A stretch of 64,000 nucleotides of DNA, taken from the NCBI RefSeq assembly GCF_006542425.1, contig NZ_VFID01000011.1, forward strand, positions 176,001 through 240,000, in the 5' to 3' direction. The notes under the pieces were generated by a model. That model made no database searches, was not told the DNA's origin, and saw only the letters and a program-made list of their open reading frames with translations. How positions within the stretch are numbered: the first letter of the stretch is position 1; every line of letters starts with the position of its first letter. The position numbers and the translations under genes were made by a program. Below are positions 43,454 to 52,523 of the stretch, piece by piece. This DNA comes from Pseudoxanthomonas sp. z9 (GTDB lineage Bacteria > Pseudomonadota > Gammaproteobacteria > Xanthomonadales > Xanthomonadaceae).

Positions 43454-44368
43454 TCAGGCCGCAGCCGGCGCGGCATGGTTCTTGGCAAGGAAGGCGTTGA
43501 CGGCACGGTCCAGGCTGACCGGCATCGACTGCACGTTGCGCGCACCGCTGTCGCGCAGGAATTGTTCGAAGCCATCGTCCTGGTCCAGCACCAGGTAGTG
43601 ATGCAGGCCATCGAGTCGTTGCACTTCCAGCAGGCCCGGCACGCGGCTTGGCTCGGGACCCTTGAACGGCACGTCGGCGACCCAGTGGGTGACCCGCGCG
43701 CAGAAATCCTCCGGCGCCGACATGTTCTTCAGCTGGCCGCGCTCCAGGATGATGAGGTTGTCGGCGACGCGCTCGATTTCCTCCATCTGGTGCGAGCAGT
43801 AGATCACCGTGCATTCGTCGGTGGCGTTGCTGTACATCAGCGATTCGAGGAACGCACGCTTGGCGACGACGTCCAGGCCCAGCGTGGGTTCGTCCAGCAC
43901 CAGCAGTTCCGGCCCCTGGGCCAGCGCCAGCGCCAGGTTGAAGCCGGCACGTTCGCCGCGCGACAACTGGCTGATCTTCTGCTCGGGCAGCACGTTGTAG
44001 TGACCGATCACGCCATCGAAGGCGGACTGGTTCCAGCGCGGATACAGGTTGCGCTGCATCGTGCTGACCTGGGCCACGCGCATCCAGCCGGGCAGGGTGT
44101 GTTCCTCGTTGACGAAACCGATGCGACTGCGGTCGTCCGGGGTCAGTCGCTGGCTGTCGCGGCCGAGGATGCGCGCTTCGCCCGCGGTCGGCGGCATGAA
44201 GCCGAGCAGGATGCGGAACAGGGTGGACTTGCCCGCGCCGTTGGCGCCGACGATGGCGTGGATGCGCCCGCGCGGCACGGCCAGGTCGAGCTGGTCGAGC
44301 GCGAGCTTGCGGCCGTAGCATTTGCTCAGCGCGCGGGTTTCGATGACGTAGTCGGAGGAAGCGTCCAT
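43454..44368 (-). CDS. ABC transporter ATP-binding protein
   Basis: A 304-residue ATPase: Walker A VGANGAGKSTLFRILLGFMP, signature LSRGERAGFNLALALA (in place of LSGGQ, common in YtrB/CcmA-type exporters), Walker B LLVLDEPTLGLD, H-loop IYCSHQMEE. The last 80 residues are a C-terminal regulatory domain. It belongs to the GntR-ATPase-permease-peptidase operon and lies 37 bases after the GntR gene. Confidence 0.9.
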   Translation of the reverse strand: MDASSDYVIETRALSKCYGRKLALDQLDLAVPRGRIHAIVGANGAGKSTLFRILLGFMPPTAGEARILGRDSQRLTPDDRSRIGFVNEEHTLPGWMRVAQVSTMQRNLYPRWNQSAFDGVIGHYNVLPEQKISQLSRGERAGFNLALALAQGPELLVLDEPTLGLDVVAKRAFLESLMYSNATDECTVIYCSHQMEEIERVADNLIILERGQLKNMSAPEDFCARVTHWVADVPFKGPEPSRVPGLLEVQRLDGLHHYLVLDQDDGFEQFLRDSGARNVQSMPVSLDRAVNAFLAKNHAAPAAA

Positions 44369-44405
44369 CTGGGGTCTCGCGGAAAGTAGGGTTCAGTTGT
44401 CGGGG

Positions 44406-44816
44406 TCAGGCGCGTTTGCGCGGAACAAGCTGCTGAAACTCGTGCGTGATCCGTGCCTGCACCTCGTCAGGCGGGAAACCCAGCGGGATCACGTCGTTGA
44501 TGAAGCGGCCGACGGCGTCGTCCAGGCGACGCTCGCGTTCGGCGTCGCTCAGGCGCTGGCGTGGCTCGGCCACGTACAGGCCCATGCCCTGGCGCGATTC
44601 CAGCCAGCCCTCGGTGGTCAGTTCGGCGTAGGCCTTGGCGACGGTGTTCGGGTTGATGGTCAGTTGCTGGGCCAGGCCGCGCACGCTGGGCAACTGGTCG
44701 CCGGGCTTCAGCTCGCTGGTGGCGATCTTCATCCGCACGGCATCGACGATCTGCTTGCCGATCGGGCGGGGATCGCCGGTGGCGATCTGGATCATCAAAG
44801 CTTGGGGTCGGGCCAT
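44406..44816 (-). CDS. GntR-family regulator, YtrA subgroup
   Basis: A 136-residue repressor with the short YtrA form: an N-terminal winged helix (IGKQIVDAVRMKIATSELKP, GDQLPSVRGLAQQLTINPNT, VAKAYAELTTEGWLESRQGM) and a C-terminal part of only 50 residues in place of a full ligand domain. YtrA regulators usually repress their own operon, which codes for an ABC transporter, exactly as here. An operator-like palindrome lies just upstream. The effector is unknown. Confidence 0.9.
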   Translation of the reverse strand: MARPQALMIQIATGDPRPIGKQIVDAVRMKIATSELKPGDQLPSVRGLAQQLTINPNTVAKAYAELTTEGWLESRQGMGLYVAEPRQRLSDAERERRLDDAVGRFINDVIPLGFPPDEVQARITHEFQQLVPRKRA

Positions 44817-44829
44817 GCGGGCGTCCTAT

Positions 44830-44875
44830 CTGTACTATGTTTACTAGTACAGTACGAACAATCCCCATCCGTCAA
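44830..44875 (-). promoter_or_regulatory. Promoter and operator of the GntR-ABC operon
   Basis: Minus strand: TTGACG (44875-44870), 18 bases, TGTACT (44851-44846). A palindrome with eight-base arms, CTGTACTA and TAGTACAG around seven bases, covers 44830-44852 and so overlaps the -10 box and the start site, 14 bases before the GntR start codon. This is the position expected for autorepression. Confidence 0.65.
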
Positions 44876-45154
44876 GCCCCATCCCGACGAAAAGGGCTCC
44901 TGCGACGACGAAACCCGGATTGCGCCGCCGAATCCGCCGACAGGACGGACAGCGTCCAGGCCGGGCGTTGCACCGCGCAGGCCGCCGCATGCCCAAGCGC
45001 TGGCGTCTTGTTGACGAGACGGCTTTGCCAGCCCAATCAATGGCTTGGCGGCGACCAGCGGCCGGTTGGCAGTGCCGGGTACGCCCATGGACACGGCATT
45101 GCTTCATGACCAAGCCCTGTTGGCGCCGGTCCGGTTTGCCGGGAATCAGCAAAG

Positions 45155-45182
45155 AAAAAGCCCCGCATGAGCGGGGCTTTTT
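45155..45182 (-). terminator. Terminator of speE
   Basis: Arms AAAAAGCCCCGC and GCGGGGCTTTTT with the loop ATGA, 21 bases past the speE stop codon, with U runs. The 279 bases between it and the GntR promoter (44876-45154) hold no gene that I can support. Confidence 0.88.
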
Positions 45183-45203
45183 TCTTTCACCGCGCTGAGG
45201 GAA

Positions 45204-46055
45204 TCACTCGCCCAGCGCCTTGGCCACGAACGGCGGCGCGACCAGCGTGCCGGTGTGCAGGTGCGCGCTGTAATACAGGGTGTCGAAGCCCTTGCCGGCG
45301 GCGTCCTGCTGGCGGAAATCGAAACCGCCGGACTTGCGCGCCATGGTCACGCTCCACCAACCGGTCGGATAGCACGGCTGCGGGAACGGAAGGGTCTTGA
45401 AGGTGGTGAAGCCGGCCTTGCCCATCTCGCCGCGCATTTCCTTGATCAGGTCCAGCAGGGCCAGCGGGGATTCGGACTGCTGCACCAGGATGCCGTCGTC
45501 CTTCAACGCGCGGAAGCAGCTTTCGTAGAAGGCCTTGTTGAACAGGCCCTCGGCCGGGCCGACCGGATCGGTGGAGTCGACGATCACGATGTCCACGCTG
45601 CCGGCCGGGCAGTTGGCCATGTAGGCCACGCCGTCGTCGAACAGCAGCTCGGCGCGCGCGTCGCCATTGGATTCGCATAGCTCGGGGAAGTACTTCTCCG
45701 ACATGCGGGTGACCTGCTCGTCGATGTCGCACTGGGTGGCGCTCTCCACGCCCGGGTGCTTGAGCACCTCGCGCAGGGTGCCGCAGTCGCCGCCGCCGAT
45801 GATCACCACGCGCCTGGGCGCGGCGTGGGTGAACAGTGCCGGGTGGCTGATCATCTCGTGGTAGAAGAAGTTGTCGCGCGTGGTCAGCATCACCGCGCCG
45901 TCGATGATCATCAACTTGCCCCAGTCGGTGGTGTCGTAGATCTCGATCTTCTGGAACGGCGACTGCACCTCGTCCAGCTTGCCGGTGATGCGATAGCCGA
46001 TGGCCGAGCCGGTGGGCTGGAAGTGTTCGATGTACCAGTTGTCGTTCGAAGTCAT
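45204..46055 (-). CDS. speE: Spermidine synthase
   Basis: A 283-residue aminopropyltransferase that makes spermidine from putrescine and decarboxylated S-adenosylmethionine. Motifs: VVIIGGGDCGTLREVLKH (cofactor site; most members have GGGDGG, here Cys replaces the second-last Gly), DIDEQVTRMSEKYFP, and the catalytic VDSTDPVGPAEGLFNKAFYE. Start at 46055 (MTSNDNWYIEHFQPTG). It is divergent from speA; together they run the arginine route to polyamines, although an agmatinase is not in the window. Confidence 0.94.
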   Translation of the reverse strand: MTSNDNWYIEHFQPTGSAIGYRITGKLDEVQSPFQKIEIYDTTDWGKLMIIDGAVMLTTRDNFFYHEMISHPALFTHAAPRRVVIIGGGDCGTLREVLKHPGVESATQCDIDEQVTRMSEKYFPELCESNGDARAELLFDDGVAYMANCPAGSVDIVIVDSTDPVGPAEGLFNKAFYESCFRALKDDGILVQQSESPLALLDLIKEMRGEMGKAGFTTFKTLPFPQPCYPTGWWSVTMARKSGGFDFRQQDAAGKGFDTLYYSAHLHTGTLVAPPFVAKALGE

Positions 46056-46237
46056 GGTGCCGTCCTGCGGGAAAGGATGAGGTCGCCGGACGCCCTGGCG
46101 GGGCGCGCGGTGCTGCCGGCGGCTGGCCGCGAAAGTGCTTGGCGGCCGGGCGGACGCCGGAGGGCGCGCATTGTAACGAACCCTCATGACCGCTGCCTGT
46201 AGAATGCGCGTCCGTTCGCATTCAGCTGGAAACGCCG

Positions 46238-48127
46238 ATGTCCTGGTCCACCGACCAAGCCCGCAAGACCTATTCCATCCCGCACTGGGCGGAAGGGTAT
46301 TTCGACGTGGATGCCGCCGGCCGCATGGTGGTTTCGCCCAAGGGCGATGGCGGACCGGTCATCCCGTTGCCGGAGGTGGTCGATGCCGCCCGCGCCAACG
46401 GCGCCAAGCTGCCGCTGCTGGTGCGTTTCCCGGACATCCTGGGCGACCGCCTGGGCAAGCTGCAGGCCGCCTTCGCGCAGGCGCAGGCCGACTGGGATTA
46501 CCGTGGTGGTTACACCGCCGTGTACCCGATCAAGGTCAACCAGCATCGTGGCGTGGCCGGCACGCTGGCCTCGCACGCCGGCGAGGGCTTCGGCCTGGAA
46601 GCCGGCAGCAAGCCGGAGTTGATGGCGGTGCTGGCGTTGTCGCGTCCCGGTGGCCTCATCGTCTGCAACGGTTACAAGGACCGCGAGTACATCCGCCTGG
46701 CCCTGATCGGCCGCAAGCTCGGCCTGCAGACCTTCATCGTGGTGGAAAAGCCTTCCGAGCTGCCGCTGGTCATCGAGGAGGCGCGCAAGCTGGGCGTCAA
46801 GCCGGGCCTGGGCGTGCGCATGCGCCTGGCCACGCTGGGCGCGGGCAAGTGGCAGAACAGCGGCGGTGACAAGGCCAAGTTCGGCCTCTCGCCGCGCCAG
46901 GTGCTGGATCTGTGGAAGTACTTGCGCGACGCGGGCCTGCAGGACTGCCTGGGCCTGCTGCATTTCCACATGGGCTCGCAGATCTCCAATGTCCGCGACA
47001 TCGCCAACGGCATGCGCGAGGCCACGCGCTACTTCGTCGAGCTGTCCAAGCTGGGTGCGAGCATCACCCATGTCGACGTCGGCGGCGGCCTGGGCATCGA
47101 CTACGAAGGCACCCGTTCGCGCAGCTACTGCTCGATCAATTACGGCCTGAACCAGTACGCCAGCAATATCGTGCAGCCGCTGGCCGACGCCTGCGAGCAG
47201 CATGGCCTGACCCCGCCGCGCATCGTCACCGAATGCGGCCGCGCGATGACCGCGCACCACGCGGTGCTGGTGGTCAACGTGGCCGAGGTGGAGCAGGCGC
47301 CGGAAGGCCGCGTGCCGCCCGCCCACGACGACGAGCCGGCGGTGATCCGCCACCTGCGCGAGATCCACGCCGAACTGGACGAGCGGCCGGCCGTCGAGCT
47401 GTTCCACGAGGCCCAGCACCACCACAGCGAGGGCCTGTCCCTGTATGCGCTGGGCCAGCTGGATCTGGTCCATCGCGCGCGCATCGACGATCTGTTCTAC
47501 GCCATCGCCCATGCCGTGCGCGGGCGCCTGAGCAGCGATGAGCGTAGCCACCGGGATCTGCTGGACGAGCTGAACGAGCGGCTGGTGGACAAGTATTTCG
47601 TCAACTTCAGCGTGTTCGAGTCGATTCCCGATGTGTGGGCCATCGACCAGGTCTTCCCGATCCTGCCCATCGAGCGCCTGGACGAAGTGCCGGACCGCCG
47701 CGGCGTGATCGCCGACATGACCTGCGACTCGGACGGCATGGTCGAAACCTATGTCGAGAACGAAGGCCTGGACACCTCGCTGCCGCTGCATTCGCTCCGG
47801 TCCGGTGAAAGCTACCGGCTGGGTATCTTCCTGGTCGGCGCGTACCAGGAAATCCTCGGCGACATCCACAACCTGTTCGGCGACACCGACGCAGTGGAAG
47901 TCAGCGCCGATAGCGGCACCGGCTACCTGCTCACCCAGCAGCGCCGGGGCGACACCACCGACGTGATGCTGGATTACGTGGGCTACAAGCTCGATGACCT
48001 GCGTACCGCGTACCGTACCCGCGTCGCCGAAGCGAAACTCCCGGCCGACGAAGCCGCCGCGATGTCCGAAGCCCTGGAAGCCGGCCTGACCGGCTACACC
48101 TACCTGTCGGATGAACCACTGGCGTAA
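46238..48127 (+). CDS. speA: Biosynthetic arginine decarboxylase
   Basis: A 629-residue PLP enzyme that turns arginine into agmatine, the first step of this polyamine route. The PLP lysine is in AVYPIKVNQHRGV; LHFHMGSQISN and THVDVGGGLGIDYEG bind the cofactor; MTCDSDGMVETY contains the active-site residues at the dimer contact. The length and the N-terminal YSIPHWAEGYFDVD fit SpeA of E. coli (658). A TAGAAT at 46200-46205 is the likely -10 box of the promoter between speE and speA. Confidence 0.95.
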   Translation: MSWSTDQARKTYSIPHWAEGYFDVDAAGRMVVSPKGDGGPVIPLPEVVDAARANGAKLPLLVRFPDILGDRLGKLQAAFAQAQADWDYRGGYTAVYPIKVNQHRGVAGTLASHAGEGFGLEAGSKPELMAVLALSRPGGLIVCNGYKDREYIRLALIGRKLGLQTFIVVEKPSELPLVIEEARKLGVKPGLGVRMRLATLGAGKWQNSGGDKAKFGLSPRQVLDLWKYLRDAGLQDCLGLLHFHMGSQISNVRDIANGMREATRYFVELSKLGASITHVDVGGGLGIDYEGTRSRSYCSINYGLNQYASNIVQPLADACEQHGLTPPRIVTECGRAMTAHHAVLVVNVAEVEQAPEGRVPPAHDDEPAVIRHLREIHAELDERPAVELFHEAQHHHSEGLSLYALGQLDLVHRARIDDLFYAIAHAVRGRLSSDERSHRDLLDELNERLVDKYFVNFSVFESIPDVWAIDQVFPILPIERLDEVPDRRGVIADMTCDSDGMVETYVENEGLDTSLPLHSLRSGESYRLGIFLVGAYQEILGDIHNLFGDTDAVEVSADSGTGYLLTQQRRGDTTDVMLDYVGYKLDDLRTAYRTRVAEAKLPADEAAAMSEALEAGLTGYTYLSDEPLA

Positions 48128-48140
48128 GCCACGAACCCGC

Positions 48141-48164
48141 CCTTCCCCCGCTCGCGGGGGAAGG
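48141..48164. repeat. Hairpin of an intergenic repeat after speA
   Basis: Ten-base arms CCTTCCCCCG and CGGGGGAAGG around CTCG, followed by GTGGCGCGCAGCGCCGGATG. This sequence type recurs between genes in Xanthomonadales. It lies 14 bases after speA and may stop transcription, although no T run follows. Confidence 0.55.
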
Positions 48165-48217
48165 TGGCGCGCAGCGCCGGATGGGGGCCACCCGGAAAAC
48201 CAGGGACCTCGAAACCC

Positions 48218-48967
48218 TCACCCCCGATGCACCTGGAACCCGGCGAACGATTGCGTCACCGGCATCAGCTCCAGGCGATTGATGTTTAGGTGCGGCGGCA
48301 GCGTGGCGACCCAGAACAGGGTTTCGGCGATGTCCTCGGCGGTCATTGGCGCCGCGCCGGCATAGAGCTTGTCCGACGCGCCCTGATCGCCATGCGTGCG
48401 CACCAGGGTGAATTCGGTTTCGGCCATGCCCGGCTCGATCGAGGTCACCCGCACACCGGTGCCGTGCAGATCCGAGCGCAGGCCCAGCGAGAACTGGGTG
48501 ACGAACGCCTTGGTTCCGCCGTAGGCATTGCCGCCTGGATAGGGATAGCTGCCGGCGATCGAACTGATGTTGATGATCGCGCCCTTGCGCGCGATCAGCG
48601 CCGGCAGCAGGCGATGGGTGAGGGTGACCAGGCTGCCGATATTGGTGGCGATCATGGTGCGCCAGTCTTCCAGACTGGCCGCCTGCGCCGGCGCGGTGCC
48701 CAGCGCGAGGCCGGCGTTGTTGATCAGCAGATCGATCCCGCGAAAGGCTTCCGGCAATGCCGCCAGCGCGGCGTCCATCGCGGCTTCGTCGCGGATGTCG
48801 AAGGCCGCCGCGTGCACCCGATCGCTGCCGAGTTCGTCCACCAGCGCCTGCAAGCGATCCGCGCGGCGACCGGTGGCGATCACGCGCCAGCCGTCGGCGG
48901 CGAAACGGCGCACGGCGGCGGCGCCGAAACCGGAGGTCGCTCCGGTGATGAGGGCGGTTCGGGTCAT
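48218..48967 (-). CDS. Short-chain dehydrogenase, YdfG-like
   Basis: A 249-residue SDR oxidoreductase. Cofactor motif TGATSGFGAAAVRRFAADGW with RR in GRRADRL suggests NADP preference; NNAGLALG and the catalytic Ser, Tyr and Lys (INISSIAGSYPYPGGNAYGG, TKAF) are present. EPGMAETEFTLVR and the overall length match the YdfG family, NADP-dependent 3-hydroxy acid (serine, malonic semialdehyde) dehydrogenases. The true substrate is not proved. Confidence 0.85.
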   Translation of the reverse strand: MTRTALITGATSGFGAAAVRRFAADGWRVIATGRRADRLQALVDELGSDRVHAAAFDIRDEAAMDAALAALPEAFRGIDLLINNAGLALGTAPAQAASLEDWRTMIATNIGSLVTLTHRLLPALIARKGAIINISSIAGSYPYPGGNAYGGTKAFVTQFSLGLRSDLHGTGVRVTSIEPGMAETEFTLVRTHGDQGASDKLYAGAAPMTAEDIAETLFWVATLPPHLNINRLELMPVTQSFAGFQVHRG

Positions 48968-49033
48968 GGGGGCTCCTTCGGAAAATCAGCCGCACGCCGG
49001 GGCATTCAGCGTGCAGGTGGGATACAAACAAAA

Positions 49034-49062
49034 GCCCGCCACGCGGGCTGCGCGTGGCGGGC
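49034..49062 (-). terminator. Terminator of argS-SPOR operon
   Basis: Twelve-base arms GCCCGCCACGCG and CGCGTGGCGGGC with a five-base loop, followed on the minus strand by TTTTGTTTG. It stands 59 bases past the SPOR gene and before the SDR gene, separating the two. Confidence 0.82.
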
Positions 49063-49121
49063 GGATATCAAAACGGGATGCGACATGCGGACTCCTCGGC
49101 GCTTGCGGGAGTCCGGCGCGA

Positions 49122-49949
49122 TCACTGGGCCTTGATGGCCATCGCGGGCAGGCCGCCGCTGGCCAGCTTCTGCTTGGCCTCGGCCAGTTCGCTGGCGGTG
49201 CCATAGGGCCCCATGCGCACGCGGTAGACGGTCTTGCCGCCGATCTGCGCGGATTCGACCCGCGCGCTCAGGCCCAGCAGGGCGATCTTGGCCTTGGTCG
49301 CCTCGGCGTCGCCGGACGCGCCGAACGCACCGGCCTGCAGGATGTAGCGCGCGCTGGTGTCCGCGTCGGCGACCGTGCGCGGTTGCGCGGGCTTGCTCGT
49401 CGGCGCGGTGGCCGGGCTGGACGTCGTGGCGGCGGCGGTCGCCGGTGCCTCGTCGATCGGGCGCGGCAGCGTCGCCGGCGTGGTGCCGGTGGCGGGAGTG
49501 GTGGTGGCGGGCGTCGCCGCCGCTGCCGCGGCCTTTTCCTCGCGTGCCTTGCGTGCGGCTTCCTCGCGCGCGCTGGCGGCCAGCTCGGCGTCGGACATCT
49601 GCACTTCCTTGCCTGGCAGCAGGGTGTAGAAGTCGTACTGCGGTTCCTTGGCCGGCGCCTGCGCGTCGGCATCGCCATTCGCCGCCTGCGTCGCGCCGGA
49701 CGCGGCGCCGCCGGGGTTGCCCGCCGATTCGGGCACCACCGCCTCGACATCGGCCGAAGCCACCGGTGCCGGCTGCGCATCCGGATTCGGCTGCGGCCGG
49801 AAGAAGCCGTCGCCATCCTTCTTCATCAGGCCGGGCGCGATGAAGTAGATCGCCAGACCGATGAGCAGGCCGAGCAGCAGCCACACCCAGGCCGGGGTGG
49901 CGTGGCTGGAATTACGGGTGGCCTGACTCTTGCCGCGACGTGCCGCCAT
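49122..49949 (-). CDS. SPOR-domain cell-division protein (FtsN-like)
   Basis: A 275-residue protein: short basic cytoplasmic tail (AARRGKSQ), membrane helix at 20-40 (AWVWLLLGLLIGLAIYFIAP), Ala/Pro-rich spacer, and a C-terminal SPOR domain at about 200-275 (SARYILQAGAFGASGDAEAT, KVYRVRMGPYGTA-type). The motif QYDFYTLLPGKEV is found in FtsN proteins. SPOR domains bind denuded glycan at the septum. It follows argS by 15 bases, an order seen in many proteobacteria. The FtsN assignment is likely but rests on form. Confidence 0.85.
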   Translation of the reverse strand: MAARRGKSQATRNSSHATPAWVWLLLGLLIGLAIYFIAPGLMKKDGDGFFRPQPNPDAQPAPVASADVEAVVPESAGNPGGAASGATQAANGDADAQAPAKEPQYDFYTLLPGKEVQMSDAELAASAREEAARKAREEKAAAAAATPATTTPATGTTPATLPRPIDEAPATAAATTSSPATAPTSKPAQPRTVADADTSARYILQAGAFGASGDAEATKAKIALLGLSARVESAQIGGKTVYRVRMGPYGTASELAEAKQKLASGGLPAMAIKAQ

Positions 49950-49964
49950 TCAAAAAATCTCCGG

Positions 49965-51653
49965 TTACATTTTTTCGGGCGCGCTCACGCCCAACAGATC
50001 CATGCCGTTGGCCAGCGCCTGCCGCACGGCAGAGGCCAGCGCCAGGCGCGCGTCGCGCGCATCGGCGTCCTCGACCAGCACCGGCGTGCCGCCGTACCAC
50101 GTGTGGAAAGCATAGGCCAACTCGCGCAGGTATTGCGCGATGGCATGCGGCTCCAGTGTCTCGCCGGCGTTTTCCACCACTTCCGGATAGCGCGACAGCT
50201 CCACCATGAGCGCCAGCGACAACTCGTCGTCCAGCCGCGCCAGATGGGCCAGGCCGTTGGCCTGATCGTAGGCGTAACCCTTTTCCGTCGCCTGGCGATG
50301 CAGGCTGCACACGCGGGCATGCGCGTACTGCACGTAGAACACCGGATTGTCGTTGCTCTGCTGGCGCGCCAGATCGATGTCGAAGGTGAGCTGGGAGTCG
50401 GGCTTGCGGGCAATCAGGAACCAGCGCGTGGCATCGCGCCCGGCTTCCTCGGTCAGGTCGCGCAGGGTGAAGTAGCTGCCGGCGCGCTTGGAGAGTTTCA
50501 CTTCCTCGCCGCCGCGCATCACCGTGACCATCTGGTGCAGCACGTATTCGGGATAGCCGGCGGGAATGCCCTCGTTCAGTGCCTGCAGGCCGGCGCGCAC
50601 GCGCGCCAGCGAACCATGGTGGTCGGCGCCGAGTTCGGTGATCGCGCGGCCATAGCCTCGCTGCCACTTGCTCAGGTGGTAGGCCACGTCCGGCACGAAA
50701 TAGGTGTAGGTGCCGTCGGACTTGCGCATCACCCGGTCCTTGTCGTCGCCGAAGTCGGTGGACTTCAGCCACAGGGCGCCGCCTTCCTCGTAGGTGTGGC
50801 CGGAGGCGACCAGCTTGTCGACGGTCTCCTCGACCTTGCGGTCGGCGTACAGCGAGCTTTCCAGGAAGTACACGTCGAACGAGACGCCGAACGCGGCCAG
50901 ATCCAGGTTCTGCTCGCGGCGCAGGTAGGCCACGGCGAACTGGCGGATGGCCTCCAGGTTGTCGGGATCCTTGCCGCCGACCACCACGTGGCCTTCGAAC
51001 TCGACGCTGTCGCCCGCCAGATAGGCTTGCGCGACATCACCGATGTAGTCGCCGCGATAACCATCCTCCGGCCAGCCTTCGCTGTCCGGGGTCAGGCCTT
51101 TCGCGCGCGCCTGGGTGGACTTGGCCAGGTTGTCGATCTGCACGCCGGCGTCGTTGTAGTAGAACTCGCGGCGGGTGTTCCAGCCATTGGCGGCCAGCAC
51201 CCGGGCGATGCAGTCGCCGATGGCGCCGGCGCGGCCGTGGCCGACATGCAGCGGACCGGTCGGGTTGGCCGAGACGTATTCCACGCCCACCACGCGGCCG
51301 GCGCCACTCTGGTTGCGGCCGTACGCGGAGCCCTGCTGCAGGGCGGTGGTGACCTCGCGCTGGTAGGCGGCGGTGGTCAGGTGGAAGTTGATGAAGCCGG
51401 GGCCGGCGATCTCCACCTTCGCCACGTCGTCGCTGGTCGGCAGCGCGGCCACCAGGGCGGTGGCGATGGCGCGCGGATTGCTGCGCGCGGCCTTGGCCAG
51501 CAGCATCGCGGCATTGGTGGCGAAATCCCCGTGCTCGCGGGTCTTGGGTCGCTCGACCACGAAATCCGGCGTGGCAGTGTCGGCCGGCAGGGTGCCGGCC
51601 TGGCGCAGGGCATCGATGCCCTGGGCGATCAAGGCGCGTAGGGAGGCTTTCAC
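49965..51653 (-). CDS. argS: Arginyl-tRNA synthetase
   Basis: A 562-residue class I synthetase. The HIGH motif is [15 protein letters not shown]; the KMSKS position reads [13 protein letters not shown], usual in ArgRS. The N-terminal add-1 domain ([20 protein letters not shown]) and the C-terminal anticodon domain ([20 protein letters not shown]) are complete. The start is GTG at 51653 ([12 protein letters not shown]). TAAAAT at 51689-51684 is the likely -10 box. Upstream of the SPOR gene in one operon. Confidence 0.95.
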   Translation of the reverse strand: MKASLRALIAQGIDALRQAGTLPADTATPDFVVERPKTREHGDFATNAAMLLAKAARSNPRAIATALVAALPTSDDVAKVEIAGPGFINFHLTTAAYQREVTTALQQGSAYGRNQSGAGRVVGVEYVSANPTGPLHVGHGRAGAIGDCIARVLAANGWNTRREFYYNDAGVQIDNLAKSTQARAKGLTPDSEGWPEDGYRGDYIGDVAQAYLAGDSVEFEGHVVVGGKDPDNLEAIRQFAVAYLRREQNLDLAAFGVSFDVYFLESSLYADRKVEETVDKLVASGHTYEEGGALWLKSTDFGDDKDRVMRKSDGTYTYFVPDVAYHLSKWQRGYGRAITELGADHHGSLARVRAGLQALNEGIPAGYPEYVLHQMVTVMRGGEEVKLSKRAGSYFTLRDLTEEAGRDATRWFLIARKPDSQLTFDIDLARQQSNDNPVFYVQYAHARVCSLHRQATEKGYAYDQANGLAHLARLDDELSLALMVELSRYPEVVENAGETLEPHAIAQYLRELAYAFHTWYGGTPVLVEDADARDARLALASAVRQALANGMDLLGVSAPEKM

Positions 51654-51754
51654 GGAGGGTCTGCGGATGTTGCGGGACCGGGCATTTTACGCGGAACCGG
51701 CAGCAGCGTCCGGCGTGGCCTGAACGGCGCGGCGCGGCGGACCCGCCGGGTCGG

Positions 51755-52429
51755 TCACAGCCAGCCGCGCTCCGCCAGCGAGGTCGGTGGGCCGTCCCCG
51801 ACCACGAAATGGTCGAGCAAGCGGATGTCCATCAGCGCCAGCGCGTCCCGCAGCCGCAGGGTGATCAGGCGGTCGGCCTCGGAGGGCGCGCTGTTCCCGG
51901 ATGGGTGGTTGTGGCCGACGATCACGGCCGCGGCGTTATGTGCCAGGGCCCGCCGGACCACCTCGCGCGGATGCACCTCGGCGCTGTCGAGGGTGCCGCG
52001 AAACAGTTCCTCGAACGCGAGCGCGCGATGGCGCACGTCCAGGAACAGCGCCGCGAACACCTCGTGATCGTGCGCGCGCAGGCGCTGGCTGAAATAGCGG
52101 CCGGCGGTGGTCGGATCGGTCAGTTGCGCGCCACGCTCCAGGTCCGCGGCCAGGTGGCGGCGGCCGATTTCCAGTGCGCCGGCCATCCGGCTGGCGCGGG
52201 CCGGCCCCAGCCCCGGCAGGGCGACCAGTTCCTTGGGCGGGCGGTCGAGCAACCGCCGCAGCGGTCCGTGGGTGGAAAGCAGATCGCGCGCGGTGGCGAC
52301 CGCATCACGCCCGCGCAGGCCTGACCCGAGGAACAGCGCCAGCAGTTCGGCGTCGGACAGCGCGGCGGGTCCGCGGGTGAAGAGCTTTTCACGGGGCCGT
52401 TCGTGGATGGGCCAGTCTCGGATGTGCAT
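51755..52429 (-). CDS. radC: RadC/YicR JAB-domain protein
   Basis: A 224-residue protein. N-terminal helix-hairpin-helix (LVALPGLGPARASRMAGALE) and a C-terminal JAB/MPN fold with the metal motif VIVGHNHPSGNSAPSEAD. The name is historical; the protein is not needed for RecG-type repair and its activity is not settled. Start at 52429 (MHIRDWPIHERPREKLF). Divergent from coaBC, as in many proteobacteria. Confidence 0.9.
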   Translation of the reverse strand: MHIRDWPIHERPREKLFTRGPAALSDAELLALFLGSGLRGRDAVATARDLLSTHGPLRRLLDRPPKELVALPGLGPARASRMAGALEIGRRHLAADLERGAQLTDPTTAGRYFSQRLRAHDHEVFAALFLDVRHRALAFEELFRGTLDSAEVHPREVVRRALAHNAAAVIVGHNHPSGNSAPSEADRLITLRLRDALALMDIRLLDHFVVGDGPPTSLAERGWL

Positions 52430-52523
52430 ATGGCCAGGATGCCCGGGCCGCCGCCACGCCGCCATCAGGCGGGCGTGAACCATCGGGTAAGCTAATCCCC
52501 TGTTCGTCTGTAGGAAACCCGAC

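Noticed and set aside
44830..44852. Operator of the GGTG-N16-CACC type reported for the Xanthomonas citri YtrA regulator
   Set aside because: No such motif is found here; the palindrome CTGTACTA-N7-TAGTACAG is different, so it is described on its own.
44876..45154. Possible small gene between the GntR and speE genes
   Set aside because: Open frames exist on both strands but lack ribosome sites and sensible composition; the stretch is probably only regulatory.
48567..51641. 1024-codon open frame opposite the SDR, SPOR and argS genes
   Set aside because: Passes through three real genes and a terminator; no ribosome site and no motifs.
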